Assembly: GCF_001548375.1 (NCBI RefSeq)
Contig: NZ_AP017295.1
Location: forward strand, 3,258,501-3,322,500
DNA from: Nostoc sp. NIES-3756
Lineage (GTDB): Bacteria > Cyanobacteriota > Cyanobacteriia > Cyanobacteriales > Nostocaceae
Direction of reading: 5' to 3'
DNA: 64,000 nucleotides
A program made the translations under genes and the position numbers. Shown piece after piece: positions 19,062 to 28,336 of this stretch. Numbering within the stretch: the stretch's first letter is position 1; each line of letters begins with the position of its first letter. The notes beneath the pieces were generated by a model. That model was not told the origin of the DNA and did not search any database. It worked only from the letters and a program-made list of their open reading frames with translations.

Positions 19062-22000
19062 ATGAGCAAGACAGTTGTCATAAATTTAGGCAATGGTGAC
19101 TTGCACGCTGGATTTCCTTGTGTGACAGCTCAAATTTGGTCGGCAAGTCATTATGCACCAGAACAGTTTCTTGGTAGCCTACCATCTGCACCAGACTTGG
19201 TGGAACTATATAGAGACTGGCACGCAAATTATCAAGCATTGTGTACTCGTCAACCCATGCGTTCTGCCCAGTTAGAGGAAGACGACCTACTAGAAATAGA
19301 ATTAGGAGCTATTACCAACGTTTCTCTATTCGATTTTGGCGAATTGTGTAGGCAGTTACGAGATAATATTAATACATGGCTGAAGTCTGTAGAATTTCTG
19401 GAAATTGAAAGACAATTGCGATCGCAACTTAGTCGCCATGAAGAAATTCGCGTCATTCTGGAAACCAATGATGATAGCTTGCGGCGGCTACCTTGGCATT
19501 ACTGGGATTTTATTCGTGATTATCCCAAAGCAGAACCAGCACTTTCCAGGCCGGATTACCATCGCAAAGACACAGCCCAAACCCTGTGTAATAGAAATCG
19601 GGTGAGAATTTTGGCAATTCTCGGCAGTAGTGAAGGCATTGACTTACAAGCAGAAGCCGATTTTCTTAAAAACTTAGAAAATATTGCCGAAGTTGTCCAG
19701 CTACACCAACCATCACGCCAACAGTTTAACGAACAACTTTGGGATGTTTTAGGTTGGGACATCTTATTTTTTGCAGGTCATAGTCAAAGCGAAGGTAACA
19801 CAGGCAGAATTTACCTCAATGATGCTCCCACCAATAATAGTCTCACAATTGCCCAATTAGAAGAAGCCCTCAACGCTGCGATCGCCAGAGGTTTAAAGTT
19901 AGCAATTTTCAACTCCTGCGATGGACTGGGTTTAGCGAATGCTTTGGGAGAACTGCACATTCCCCAAGTAATTGTCATGCGCGAACCAGTGCCAAATTTT
20001 GTTGCCCAGCAATTTTTCCAAAATTTCCTAGAAGCTTTCGCCATCGAAGGACAACCTTTATATTTAGCAGTGCAACAGGCACGCAGACAGTTACAAGGGT
20101 TAGAAGATACTTTTCCCTGTGCTTCGTGGCTACCTGTAATTGTCCAGAACCCATCTGTAGAACCACCGACATGGGTGCATCTGGGCGGTATTCCCCCTTG
20201 CCCCTATCGGGGTTTATTTGCCTTCCGTGAAGAAGATGCAGATTTATTTTTTGGTAGAGAAAACTTTACAGTAAATTTAGTCAAGGCAGTAAAAAGAAAA
20301 CGGCTAGTAGCTGTAGTGGGAGCCAGTGGTAGCGGTAAGTCGAGTTTAGTATTTGCTGGGTTAATTCCCCAATTGCGCCAAGACTTGAACGTCCACATCA
20401 TTTCTTTCCGTCCTGGGAAAAACCCCTTTGCCGCCTTGGCAACTGCATTAGTGAATTTACAACAACTTTGTTCCTACGTTTCCCTAGAAAATATACTAGG
20501 GTTGCCAGAAGATACTACCACTACTCGGCTACTAGAATTAGATTTAGCGATCGCCTTAGAACAGAACCCCGAATTACTACACACCATCCTAGAAAAGTTT
20601 GTTCAGCATCAATTCGGGGCGCGTATCATCCTCATTGCCGACCAGTTTGAAGAACTTTACACCCTCTGCCCAGAGTCACAGCGTCATCTTTTCTTGGATT
20701 TATTACTCAGTGCTTATAACTTCACACCCGCTTTCACTATCGTCTTAACCTTACGGGCTGACTTTTACAGTTATGCCCTATCTTACCGCCCCTTTAGTGA
20801 TGCTTTGCAAGGAGCAGTGTACAATCTTGGGCCGATGAACCAAGAGGAATTACGTCAAGTAATTGAACAGCCTGCCCAACAAATGCAGGTAGGGCTAGAA
20901 ACAGGATTAACCAATAAATTAATCAGCGAAATCGATAAACAGCCAGGACATTTGCCCTTACTGGAGTTTGCCCTCACTCAGTTATGGTCAAAACAGCAAA
21001 ATCGGCTCTTAACTCATCAAGGCTATGAAGAAATTGGCGGTGTAGAAGCAGCCTTAGCCAACCATGCTGAGTCTGTGTTTGCCCAGTTGTCCAAAGCCGA
21101 CAGGAAAAGAGCGCAACAAACATTTATTCAGTTGGTGCGCTTAGGAGACGAAACAGAGGCTACCCGACGCTTGGCTACTCGTGAAGAAATCAAGCCAGAA
21201 AACTGGGATTTAGTTACACACCTCGCTTCTTCCCGGCTAGTAGTCACCAACTGCAACGAGTCCACAGACGAAGAAACCGTAGAAATTGTCCATGAAGCCT
21301 TAATTAGAAACTGGCAACGACTAGAACATTGGTTAATAGTCGATGGTGACTTTCTACGCTGGCGAGAACAATTGCGTTTAGCAATTCGCCAATGGGAAAA
21401 TACTGGACATGATCAAGGTGCATTATTACGGGGTAAACCCTTGATAGATGCCCAAGAATGGCAGGTGCAACGCTGGCAAGAACTCAGTATCAACGAAATC
21501 AAGTTTATTGAATTAAGTTTAGAACTGCGGGAGTTGGAGTTTAAACAGCAGCAACACAGACGTAAACTCACCATATCCTCCCTATTTGCAGGCTTAATTT
21601 TAGCCATAAGTTTAGCTGGCTTTGCTTGGTGGCAAGAACAAAAGGCACGTATCAGCGAAATCAAAGCTATTACAGCATCAGCTGAATCTTTACTTAATGC
21701 TAATCGAGAGTTTGATGGCTTAATTACCAGTATCAAAGCTGGTAGCCGACTCAAAGATACTGTAGGGATTGATGCCAACACACGCACCCAAATTACGGAA
21801 ACTCTACTCCAAGCCATCAACTTTGTCAGAGAGAAAAACCGTCTAGCAAAACATCAAGGGATGCTAGAAAGTGTCAGTTTTAGTCCTGATGGTAACTTCC
21901 TTGCCACTGCCAGCAGAGATAGAACCGTCAAAATTTGGAGTCGAGATGGTAAACAACAGTCAGTCACATTACAAGAATCTCAAGGAGAGGGTTTCAATAG

Positions 22001-23681
22001 TGTAGCTTTCAGCCCTGATGGTAAACTCATGGCTACAGGCAGTTGGGATGAGACAGCGAAAATTTGGAGTCGAGATGGTAGACTCTTACACATCCTTAAG
22101 GGACATAACAAAGCAGTTTTAGAAGTAGCCTTTAGCCCTGATAGTCAGTTAATTGCCACAGCTAGTTGGGACAATACGGTGAGACTCTGGAGTCGGGACG
22201 GTAAACTCCTACATATTCTCAAAGGACATACGAATAAAGTCAACAGTGTCACCTTTAGCCCTGATGGTAAGTTAATTGCCAGTGTCGGCTGGGATAAAAC
22301 CGTGAGACTGTGGAATCTGGAGGGCAAAGAATTAAGCAGTTTTCCCGCACATGCAGATATGATTTGGACTGTCGCCTTTAGCCCTGATGGGAAGGAAATT
22401 GCTACCGCCAGTGGTGATAGAACTGCCAAAATTTGGAGTTTGGCTGGTAAAGAACTGCAAACCCTCAAAGGTCATCAAAATGGGGTGAACAGTGTAGCAT
22501 TCAGCCCAGACGGTAAAATGATTGCTACAGGCAGTGGTGATAAAACTGTCAAACTGTGGAACCGCAACGGTCAAGAAATAGAAACCCTCTACGGACACAA
22601 TGATGCAGTCAATAGCGTTGCCTTCAGCCCTGACGGCACATCCATTGCCACAGCTAGTAATGACAAAACTGCTACAATCTGGCAACTCAACAGCCCCCAC
22701 AGTACAATTTTTCGGGGTCATCAAGATGAAGTCTTTGACCTAGTATTTAGCCCGGATGGTAAATCCATAGCTACGGCTAGTTGGGATAACACCGCCAAAC
22801 TCTGGAGTTTGGGCAAAGATAAACTTCAAGAATTGCAAACTTTTAAAGGGCATAAAGGCAAGGTAAATAAGCTCAGTTTCAGTCCAGATGGAAAGTTAAT
22901 TGCTACGACTAGTTGGGATAGAACAGCCAAACTCTGGAATCTAGACGGGTCATTATTTAAAACACTCTCAGGACATAAAGATACAGTCTGGAGTGTCAAC
23001 TTCAGCCCAGATGGTCAATTAATTGCTACAGCTAGCGAAGATAAAACTGTCAAACTCTGGAATCTAGACGGGTCATTGCGGCGAACTCTCACAGGACATA
23101 CGGCTGTAGTTAATAGTGTCGTATTCAGCCCAGATGGTCAGCGAATTGCTACGGCTGGTTGGGATAAAACAGTAAAAATTTGGAGTATTGACGGCAAAGA
23201 ACTGCAAACTTTATCTGGACATACAAGTGGTATTAACAACGTCGCCTTCAGCCCGGATGGTAAATTAATTGCCAGCGCTAGTTGGGATAACACCGTAAAA
23301 ATCTGGAGCGTTGACGGTACACTCCTACGTACCATAATAGGACATAGCAATGTAGTTCATAATGTTACCTTCAGCCCCAATGGTAAATTAATCGCTACTG
23401 CTAGTGGTGATAATACCGTAAAAATCTGGAGCATTGACGGTACACTCCTGCGTACCATACAAGGCTACCAAGATAAAGTCTGGAGCGTGCGCTTTAGTCC
23501 TGATAGTAGAACTTTAGCTAGTAGCAGCAGATATGACATTTTCATTTGGCATTTATACTTAGATGATGTAGAGCATCTACTTGGGCGCAGTTGTGGTTGG
23601 GCGCGAGGTTATTTAGAGAATAATCCTAATGTCAAACCCGATGAAAAAAATTTATGCGATCGCAAAACTATAATCAAGTAG
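19062..23681 (+). CDS. CHAT protease - nSTAND ATPase - TM - 14x WD40 protein
   Basis: A 1539-residue multidomain protein. Residues about 60-375 form a CHAT (caspase-like) domain with an intact dyad: His240 in FFAGHSQ and Cys286 in FNSCDG. After PCPYRGLFAFREEDADLFFGRE (about 385-405) comes an nSTAND1-type NTPase: Walker A GASGSGKSS (Lys426), Walker B-like IILIADQFEELY (about residue 525), then LTLRADFYSYAL and LPLLEFALTQLW. A single hydrophobic helix lies at about 838-856. From about 925 to 1500 there are 14 WD40 repeats of 40-44 residues with the core FSPDGKLIATASWDNTVKIW, enough for two seven-bladed propellers. A Cys-containing tail (GRSCGWARGYLENNPNV) follows, as often in cyanobacterial WD proteins. 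Inference: ligand sensing by the propellers drives STAND oligomerisation and activates the protease. Confidence 0.93.
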   Translation: MSKTVVINLGNGDLHAGFPCVTAQIWSASHYAPEQFLGSLPSAPDLVELYRDWHANYQALCTRQPMRSAQLEEDDLLEIELGAITNVSLFDFGELCRQLRDNINTWLKSVEFLEIERQLRSQLSRHEEIRVILETNDDSLRRLPWHYWDFIRDYPKAEPALSRPDYHRKDTAQTLCNRNRVRILAILGSSEGIDLQAEADFLKNLENIAEVVQLHQPSRQQFNEQLWDVLGWDILFFAGHSQSEGNTGRIYLNDAPTNNSLTIAQLEEALNAAIARGLKLAIFNSCDGLGLANALGELHIPQVIVMREPVPNFVAQQFFQNFLEAFAIEGQPLYLAVQQARRQLQGLEDTFPCASWLPVIVQNPSVEPPTWVHLGGIPPCPYRGLFAFREEDADLFFGRENFTVNLVKAVKRKRLVAVVGASGSGKSSLVFAGLIPQLRQDLNVHIISFRPGKNPFAALATALVNLQQLCSYVSLENILGLPEDTTTTRLLELDLAIALEQNPELLHTILEKFVQHQFGARIILIADQFEELYTLCPESQRHLFLDLLLSAYNFTPAFTIVLTLRADFYSYALSYRPFSDALQGAVYNLGPMNQEELRQVIEQPAQQMQVGLETGLTNKLISEIDKQPGHLPLLEFALTQLWSKQQNRLLTHQGYEEIGGVEAALANHAESVFAQLSKADRKRAQQTFIQLVRLGDETEATRRLATREEIKPENWDLVTHLASSRLVVTNCNESTDEETVEIVHEALIRNWQRLEHWLIVDGDFLRWREQLRLAIRQWENTGHDQGALLRGKPLIDAQEWQVQRWQELSINEIKFIELSLELRELEFKQQQHRRKLTISSLFAGLILAISLAGFAWWQEQKARISEIKAITASAESLLNANREFDGLITSIKAGSRLKDTVGIDANTRTQITETLLQAINFVREKNRLAKHQGMLESVSFSPDGNFLATASRDRTVKIWSRDGKQQSVTLQESQGEGFNSVAFSPDGKLMATGSWDETAKIWSRDGRLLHILKGHNKAVLEVAFSPDSQLIATASWDNTVRLWSRDGKLLHILKGHTNKVNSVTFSPDGKLIASVGWDKTVRLWNLEGKELSSFPAHADMIWTVAFSPDGKEIATASGDRTAKIWSLAGKELQTLKGHQNGVNSVAFSPDGKMIATGSGDKTVKLWNRNGQEIETLYGHNDAVNSVAFSPDGTSIATASNDKTATIWQLNSPHSTIFRGHQDEVFDLVFSPDGKSIATASWDNTAKLWSLGKDKLQELQTFKGHKGKVNKLSFSPDGKLIATTSWDRTAKLWNLDGSLFKTLSGHKDTVWSVNFSPDGQLIATASEDKTVKLWNLDGSLRRTLTGHTAVVNSVVFSPDGQRIATAGWDKTVKIWSIDGKELQTLSGHTSGINNVAFSPDGKLIASASWDNTVKIWSVDGTLLRTIIGHSNVVHNVTFSPNGKLIATASGDNTVKIWSIDGTLLRTIQGYQDKVWSVRFSPDSRTLASSSRYDIFIWHLYLDDVEHLLGRSCGWARGYLENNPNVKPDEKNLCDRKTIIK
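21862..23540 (+). repeat. Fourteen tandem WD40-encoding repeats of about 123-132 bp
   Basis: In-frame tandem DNA repeats within the CHAT-STAND gene. Each carries a near-identical core (TTCAGCCC then GATGGTAA, GCTACAGCTAG, TGGGATAA, AACTCTGGA). Repeats 3-4 and 9-13 look most alike. This suggests recent amplification or gene conversion of propeller blades. Confidence 0.85.
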
Positions 23682-23682
23682 G

Positions 23683-23736
23683 TAATGGGTAATGGGTAAT
23701 TGTTCCCAGCCACTACCAATTACCAATTACCAAGAT
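23683..23736. repeat. TAATGGG/CCATTA inverted repeat hairpin
   Basis: GGTAATGGGTAATGGGTAAT followed after a short loop by ACCAATTACCAATTACC. It can form a hairpin between the convergent CHAT-STAND and amylase genes and may act as a bidirectional terminator. Confidence 0.65.
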
Positions 23737-23769
23737 ATGATAAGTATCTCAGCCAACTTGATATTATTT

Positions 23770-25635
23770 CTATTTCACTAAAATTTGAACTTCCATCGGT
23801 TGCAGAGTTACTTTCATCGCTCTAATTGGCCCATAGCTCTTGTGACCATTAGGTTCTGTGATGTTGACACCCCTTTGTTCTGCCACTTTTTCGGGTTGAG
23901 TGAACTCAGTTTTATTGCTATATAAAACCTTATAAGTCGGGTTTTGTGAATTGAGATTGTAATCAACAATCACATAGATAGACTGTTGACTTTCTGTGTG
24001 GGTATTTGCAACTATCACCACTTCTTGTTCATTGAGAATGCGTGAGAACGCCACCACACCAGACTTGAAGGGTGAAACACCATAATTAATGCGATCGCCA
24101 GATATAGGACGAAAATACTGTCTTCCATAACGCAGAGTTGGATAGGTTTTACGGTACTGAGTTATTTCGGCAATTGCTTTGTAGAAGGGGTGGTCAATAT
24201 TGAAGCCGCCTCCTGGCTTACCCCATAAAGCTTGACGCACCACCAAATCACCAAATGGAATATTATCAACCGCACCGTTGAGTCCCTGCTCTGTGCCGTA
24301 GTATATACAGGGTATGCCTTGCAAAGTAAACAAACAAGCGATCGCTAAAGTTACTTGATCATCAAACTTTTGCGGTTCCTCCGGGTTGCTGTAATAAAAG
24401 CGACTCTTTAAATCATGATTATCGAAGAATGTGACAAAAAATCTACTCACCTCTCCGTTAGAGCTGATAATACCCCGCAGACTTTCTCTGCGTCTGACAT
24501 ACACATCAGCCAAAGCTTTTGGTTCTTTTAGTCCTTTAAACACACCAGGGAGTTGGAAGAATAAAGGAAAGTCCAACGCCGCATCAATACCCAATAAATC
24601 TCCTGGTTCAGACGCATTGCGACCAACAAAACGACTGATTTTCTCTTCTGTATTGTCCTCATTCGCCCAGATTTCACCAAAGGTAAAGAAATTTTTCTTA
24701 CCTAAACTTAAGGCAAATTCGTGCATCGCATTACCAAAAACTCTGGCGAAATCTGGCTCAATGAACCTCAAGGTATCAATGCGAAACCCATCAATATCAA
24801 ACTTGGCAATCAAATATTCATGAATACGGATTAAAATATTCCGTACTTCTGGAATCCCCGTCACTAACTCTCGCAAGTCACTAAAATCGCCACCTTGTTC
24901 AGTATCATCTTTAGTTCCTCTCCTGCGGAAAAACTCCAGTTGACGAAGTTCTTTAGGCCATACAGCCGCATGGGTATGCAGATCAGGAACTTCATTAACA
25001 TCTGCATTTTTCCATTCTGGCTTGCCTTCGTGATCATGCCACATAATATCGTAAGGATTATTTGGTTCATAGACGAAGGAAAATGATTCCTTCTTTTCAT
25101 CATTAATTAAATAGGTGAAAACATTACCAGCATGGTTAAGTACAATATCAAAAATTACATAAATTCCGCGTGCATGAGCCTCATCAATTAATCTTTGTAA
25201 TTCCGCTTCTGGGTTTTCTTTATCAGAAGCAAATCGTGGATCAATTTGTAAGAAATCTTGAATACCGTAACCATGATAGCTACGTTTATACTGGCAATTT
25301 TTCAAAGGAGGAGTTAGCCAAATTGCTCCCACTCCTAATTTTTCTAAATAATCTAATTGCTGACGAATACCTTCAAAAGTACCACCTTGGAAAACCAAAC
25401 CTTCCTCACCTAAAGCATTCCAAGCTTTCTGCGGCGGACTGGATGGATTATTAAAGCGGTCTATCATAATAAAATAAATCCAAGTATCCCGCCAATCTGT
25501 CGGTGATGGAAAAGGAGTAGGAATTTCTTTTACCTGATCACCAACTTGCACAGATTTTCTGCTATTCCTCAGTGCTTGATCCCTAGCTTGACTGAAGATA
25601 TCGTCAATTTCTTGAGAGTAGATTGATTGAAGCAT
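23770..25635 (-). CDS. GH13 alpha-amylase-family glycosyl hydrolase
   Basis: A 621-residue enzyme with the GH13 (beta/alpha)8 motifs in order: DIVLNHAG (region I, about residue 163), GFRIDTLRF with the nucleophile Asp (about 281-289), FGEIW with the acid/base Glu (about 319) and FFDNHD with the third Asp (about 405). A C-terminal beta domain follows (EVVIVANTHTESQQSIYVIVDYN). There is no signal peptide, so it is probably cytoplasmic and acts on glycogen-derived or other alpha-glucans; exact specificity cannot be read here. It is convergent with the CHAT-STAND gene. Confidence 0.9.
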   Translation of the reverse strand: MLQSIYSQEIDDIFSQARDQALRNSRKSVQVGDQVKEIPTPFPSPTDWRDTWIYFIMIDRFNNPSSPPQKAWNALGEEGLVFQGGTFEGIRQQLDYLEKLGVGAIWLTPPLKNCQYKRSYHGYGIQDFLQIDPRFASDKENPEAELQRLIDEAHARGIYVIFDIVLNHAGNVFTYLINDEKKESFSFVYEPNNPYDIMWHDHEGKPEWKNADVNEVPDLHTHAAVWPKELRQLEFFRRRGTKDDTEQGGDFSDLRELVTGIPEVRNILIRIHEYLIAKFDIDGFRIDTLRFIEPDFARVFGNAMHEFALSLGKKNFFTFGEIWANEDNTEEKISRFVGRNASEPGDLLGIDAALDFPLFFQLPGVFKGLKEPKALADVYVRRRESLRGIISSNGEVSRFFVTFFDNHDLKSRFYYSNPEEPQKFDDQVTLAIACLFTLQGIPCIYYGTEQGLNGAVDNIPFGDLVVRQALWGKPGGGFNIDHPFYKAIAEITQYRKTYPTLRYGRQYFRPISGDRINYGVSPFKSGVVAFSRILNEQEVVIVANTHTESQQSIYVIVDYNLNSQNPTYKVLYSNKTEFTQPEKVAEQRGVNITEPNGHKSYGPIRAMKVTLQPMEVQILVK

Positions 25636-25712
25636 ACTCTTTCCTTAAGTATCCAAGATACTATTTCTGTCTAACAATTAGGTACAAGTATCTTGAGGTT
25701 ATGCACTTAAGT

Positions 25713-25765
25713 AGTCATTAGTCATTAGTCATTAGTCATTAGTCATTAGTCATTAGTCCACAGTT
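25713..25765. repeat. Heptamer repeat tract (AGTCATT)n
   Basis: Seven or so tandem copies of AGTCATT ending in AGTCCACAG, between the amylase and permease genes. It is in opposite orientation to the tract at 26775-26818, so the permease gene is flanked by inverted repeat tracts. Confidence 0.85.
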
Positions 25766-25811
25766 GTAATTATTCTTCCTCATCTCCCTCATCTCCCTCA
25801 TCTCCCCACTC

Positions 25812-26717
25812 TTACCGCTTAGGAGTAGCTTCACCAAACTTGAGCAAAAGAGCGATCGCAATACTCACAGCTAAAATTAATGTCATACTCAAAGCTGAAC
25901 CAAACCCCCAATTTTGGGTAACGCCGAGGAATTGGTTATAAACTAACCGCGCTGCCGTCATACTGGAAGCACCACCCAGCAATTCAGGGTTAATAAAATC
26001 CCCCAAGGCAGTAATAAAAACCAGCAAAGAACCAGCCATAATACCTGGGGATATTTGCGGAACTGTGACTTTCCCAAATGTTTGTACAGGATTTGCACCC
26101 AAGTCTGCGGCGGCTTCTAGTAACCGCTTATCCAATTTTTCCAAGGAAGCATAGAGAATCAACACCATGTAAGGCAATAAGCTGTAACTCATGCCAATTA
26201 AAACAGCAGGTGTACGGTTGAGTAATTCTAAGGGGGCTAATCCTACACTAGTCAGTAAGCTGTTTAATAAGCCAGTAGGACGGAGAATAGTTATCCAAGC
26301 GTAAGAACGGAGTAGAGAAGAAGTCCATAAAGGTAAGACAAAGCCCAATATCAGAAAATTCCGCCAGCGTTTGGGGGCAATTTGGGCAATCCAATATGCC
26401 ACAGGAAAACCTAAAATCAGACAAATTGCCGTTGTTCCAAGAGATAACCATAGCGATCGCAATATAACTTGCAAATATAGTGGATCAACTATACGAATAT
26501 AGTTTTCAAAGCCGCTAGGGTTAACGATATCCCCAGGTCGAATATTCGGTACTAAACTCAACTGAAAAATTATCAAAGTTGGTAGTACCAACAAAAGTAA
26601 TAACCAAATACCAGACGGTGCTAACAATACCAAAGGTTGAATAAAGTTGAACCTTGGGCGATTTAATTTCCTCTGTCTGGCAATATCATCAGGAATATCA
26701 CGAATTTCTGTAGTCAC
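25812..26717 (-). CDS. potB: Polyamine-type ABC transporter permease (PotB-like)
   Basis: A 301-residue permease with a cytosolic N-terminus and about six helices. The EAA loop is LLEAAADLGANPVQTFGKVTVPQ (about residues 200-222). PRFNFIQPLVLLAPSGIWLLLL at the start and GASSMTAARLVYNQFL near the end are typical of PotB. It lies 99 bp after the binding-protein gene on the same strand. PotB normally pairs with PotC in the membrane, but no potC is present here; the amylase gene follows instead. Confidence 0.88.
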   Translation of the reverse strand: MTTEIRDIPDDIARQRKLNRPRFNFIQPLVLLAPSGIWLLLLLVLPTLIIFQLSLVPNIRPGDIVNPSGFENYIRIVDPLYLQVILRSLWLSLGTTAICLILGFPVAYWIAQIAPKRWRNFLILGFVLPLWTSSLLRSYAWITILRPTGLLNSLLTSVGLAPLELLNRTPAVLIGMSYSLLPYMVLILYASLEKLDKRLLEAAADLGANPVQTFGKVTVPQISPGIMAGSLLVFITALGDFINPELLGGASSMTAARLVYNQFLGVTQNWGFGSALSMTLILAVSIAIALLLKFGEATPKR

Positions 26718-26774
26718 GGCAGTTTAGGGGATAGAGGGAGAGAGATGAGGAAGCAGATGAGCAGAGTAGAAAAA

Positions 26775-26818
26775 CTGTGGACTATGGACTGTGGACTATG
26801 GACTATTGACTATTGACT
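26775..26818. repeat. Heptamer repeat tract (GGACTAT/TGACTAT)n
   Basis: Tandem copies of GGACTATGGACTGT and GGACTATTGACTATTG in the short gap between the binding-protein and permease genes. The orientation is opposite to the tract at 25713-25765. Confidence 0.85.
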
Positions 26819-27899
26819 AACTACTAGTTAATTGTGTCCAGTAACGTTCATAAACGTCTTCAAATTCTCCTACAGGACTAATGCGTTCACATTTTTCTAA
26901 AATTGAGGACGGGGGATAAAAATTTTCGTTATTTTTTATTTGTTTAGGTAATTGTTCAAATGCTGCACTATTAGGAGTGGCGATTTTTAAGCGATCGCTA
27001 ATATTAGCTGCTACTTCTGGTTGTAAAATGAAATTTATCCAAGCATAAGCCCCATTTATATTAGGAGCAGATTTAGGAATAACAATTGTGTCAGTCCATA
27101 GGGAAGAACCACTACGAGGAATCACATATTTCAACTTAGGATTTTCTTTGATGACTTTGATCGCATCGGCTGAATAACACATCGCTAATACTAAATCACC
27201 CGCCAATATTTGGTTCCTCCAAGCATCAGTATCAAAAGCTGCGATCGCTGGCTTGAGTACAGTTAATTTTTCATAAGCTTGTTTAATTTCATTTTCATTT
27301 TTTGAGTTATAAGAATAACCCAACATCCGCAACACCGCACCCATGACTTCGCGCACATCATTTAATAAAGTCATACGTTTATTAAGAAAGCTTTGATTTT
27401 GCCACAGATATTCCCAATCCTTTGGCGGTTGTTTGATAACTTCCGAATTATAGATTAACCCTGTAGTACCCCAGCTAAAAGGAATACTATAACGGTTTTT
27501 GGGGTCATAGCTAGGGTTTTGAAATTGTGGTAATAAATTATTTAAACCAATTAGGCGATCGTGTTTTAATTCTATTAATAAACCTCTTTCCACCATCTTC
27601 TGTACCATATAGTCAGATGGGTAAATTAGGCTATAACTACCACCCCCACCAGCTAGTAATTTAGCTAGCATCACCTCATTAGAATCATAAACATCTACCA
27701 GCGCCTTCAAGCCAGTTTGAGCGCTAAAAGTTTGTAATAATTTTTGGTCAGAATATTGTGTCCAAGTATAAAGATACAATTGATCGCTGCGACCAGAACC
27801 CGCCGCCGCACGCACATCAGCCAATCTCCAGCCACAACCCGCTAAAGATAAACTAGAAAGTGCTGTTATTCCTTGTAAAAAGTTTCTTCTATTAGTCAT
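26817..27899 (-). CDS. potD: Polyamine-type periplasmic binding protein (PotD-like)
   Basis: A 360-residue extracellular solute-binding protein. The N-terminus combines a twin-arginine-like motif (NRRNFLQG) with a lipobox (SLAGC, Cys22), so it may be a Tat-exported lipoprotein. The mature sequence follows PotD/PotF: LYLYTWTQYSDQKLLQTF, DVYDSNEVMLAKLLAGG, YDPKNRYSIPFSWGTTGLIYN, and GAYAWINFILQPEVAANIS. The substrate is likely spermidine, putrescine or a related cation. It lies between the IVP gene and potB, all minus strand. Confidence 0.9.
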   Translation of the reverse strand: MTNRRNFLQGITALSSLSLAGCGWRLADVRAAAGSGRSDQLYLYTWTQYSDQKLLQTFSAQTGLKALVDVYDSNEVMLAKLLAGGGGSYSLIYPSDYMVQKMVERGLLIELKHDRLIGLNNLLPQFQNPSYDPKNRYSIPFSWGTTGLIYNSEVIKQPPKDWEYLWQNQSFLNKRMTLLNDVREVMGAVLRMLGYSYNSKNENEIKQAYEKLTVLKPAIAAFDTDAWRNQILAGDLVLAMCYSADAIKVIKENPKLKYVIPRSGSSLWTDTIVIPKSAPNINGAYAWINFILQPEVAANISDRLKIATPNSAAFEQLPKQIKNNENFYPPSSILEKCERISPVGEFEDVYERYWTQLTSS

Positions 27900-27953
27900 T
27901 AGTCATTAGTCCATAGTCCACAGTCAATAGTCTATAGTCCATAGTTGATAGTT
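27896..27953. repeat. Heptamer repeat tract, left flank of IVP gene
   Basis: Copies of AGTCATT, AGTCCAT, AGTCCAC and AGTCTAT. This tract is the reverse-complement type of the tract at 28337-28378, so the gene between them is bounded by inverted repeats. Confidence 0.85.
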
Positions 27954-28323
27954 ATTGTTCAACATTATTGCCAACGGATTTTAGGTAAGAGTTTAGTTGA
28001 GGTGCTAGGTCATTAATCATGAGTTTTAATTTATCTACCTGTTCTATAGTTAATAATTTACGAGTGTATGCTCGTCTTAACCAATGTTGAGTTTCATTCA
28101 ATGAACCTCTAGCTATTTTGATAAATCTTTTATTATCTTGAAAACTACCTCTGCCAACACCTTCTGCTATATTTGCCCCAATACTATCTGCTGAACGCAC
28201 AATCTGTGTCCCTATAGTATTTTTAGCAAAAATATCCCAGTCATTAACTATTTTCCAAATTTCATCAGCTAACTTTTCTGCTAATTTATAGACTCGTAAT
28301 TCTTGAAAATACTTACTACCCAT
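27952..28323 (-). CDS. Four-helix bundle protein (23S rRNA IVP family)
   Basis: A 123-residue all-helical protein of the four-helix bundle / 23S rRNA intervening-sequence-protein family. FQELRVYKLAEKLADEIWKI (helix 1), QIVRSADSIGANIAEGVGRGS (helix 2, with the conserved SIGANIAEG), KRFIKIARGSLNETQHWL (helix 3) and a C-terminal helix can be seen. Such genes occur inside rRNA insertions but also stand alone in chromosomes; the function is unknown. Here it separates potA from potD, and heptamer tracts in inverted orientation lie on both sides, so it looks like an inserted cassette. Confidence 0.92.
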   Translation of the reverse strand: MGSKYFQELRVYKLAEKLADEIWKIVNDWDIFAKNTIGTQIVRSADSIGANIAEGVGRGSFQDNKRFIKIARGSLNETQHWLRRAYTRKLLTIEQVDKLKLMINDLAPQLNSYLKSVGNNVEQ

Positions 28324-28336
28324 TTGTAGAATAATA

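Noticed and set aside
21413..21820. Antisense open frame within the CHAT-STAND-WD40 gene
   Set aside because: It is in the opposite strand of a clear gene and its codons mirror the TM and linker region; similar antisense frames arise across the WD40 repeats because of the repeat structure.
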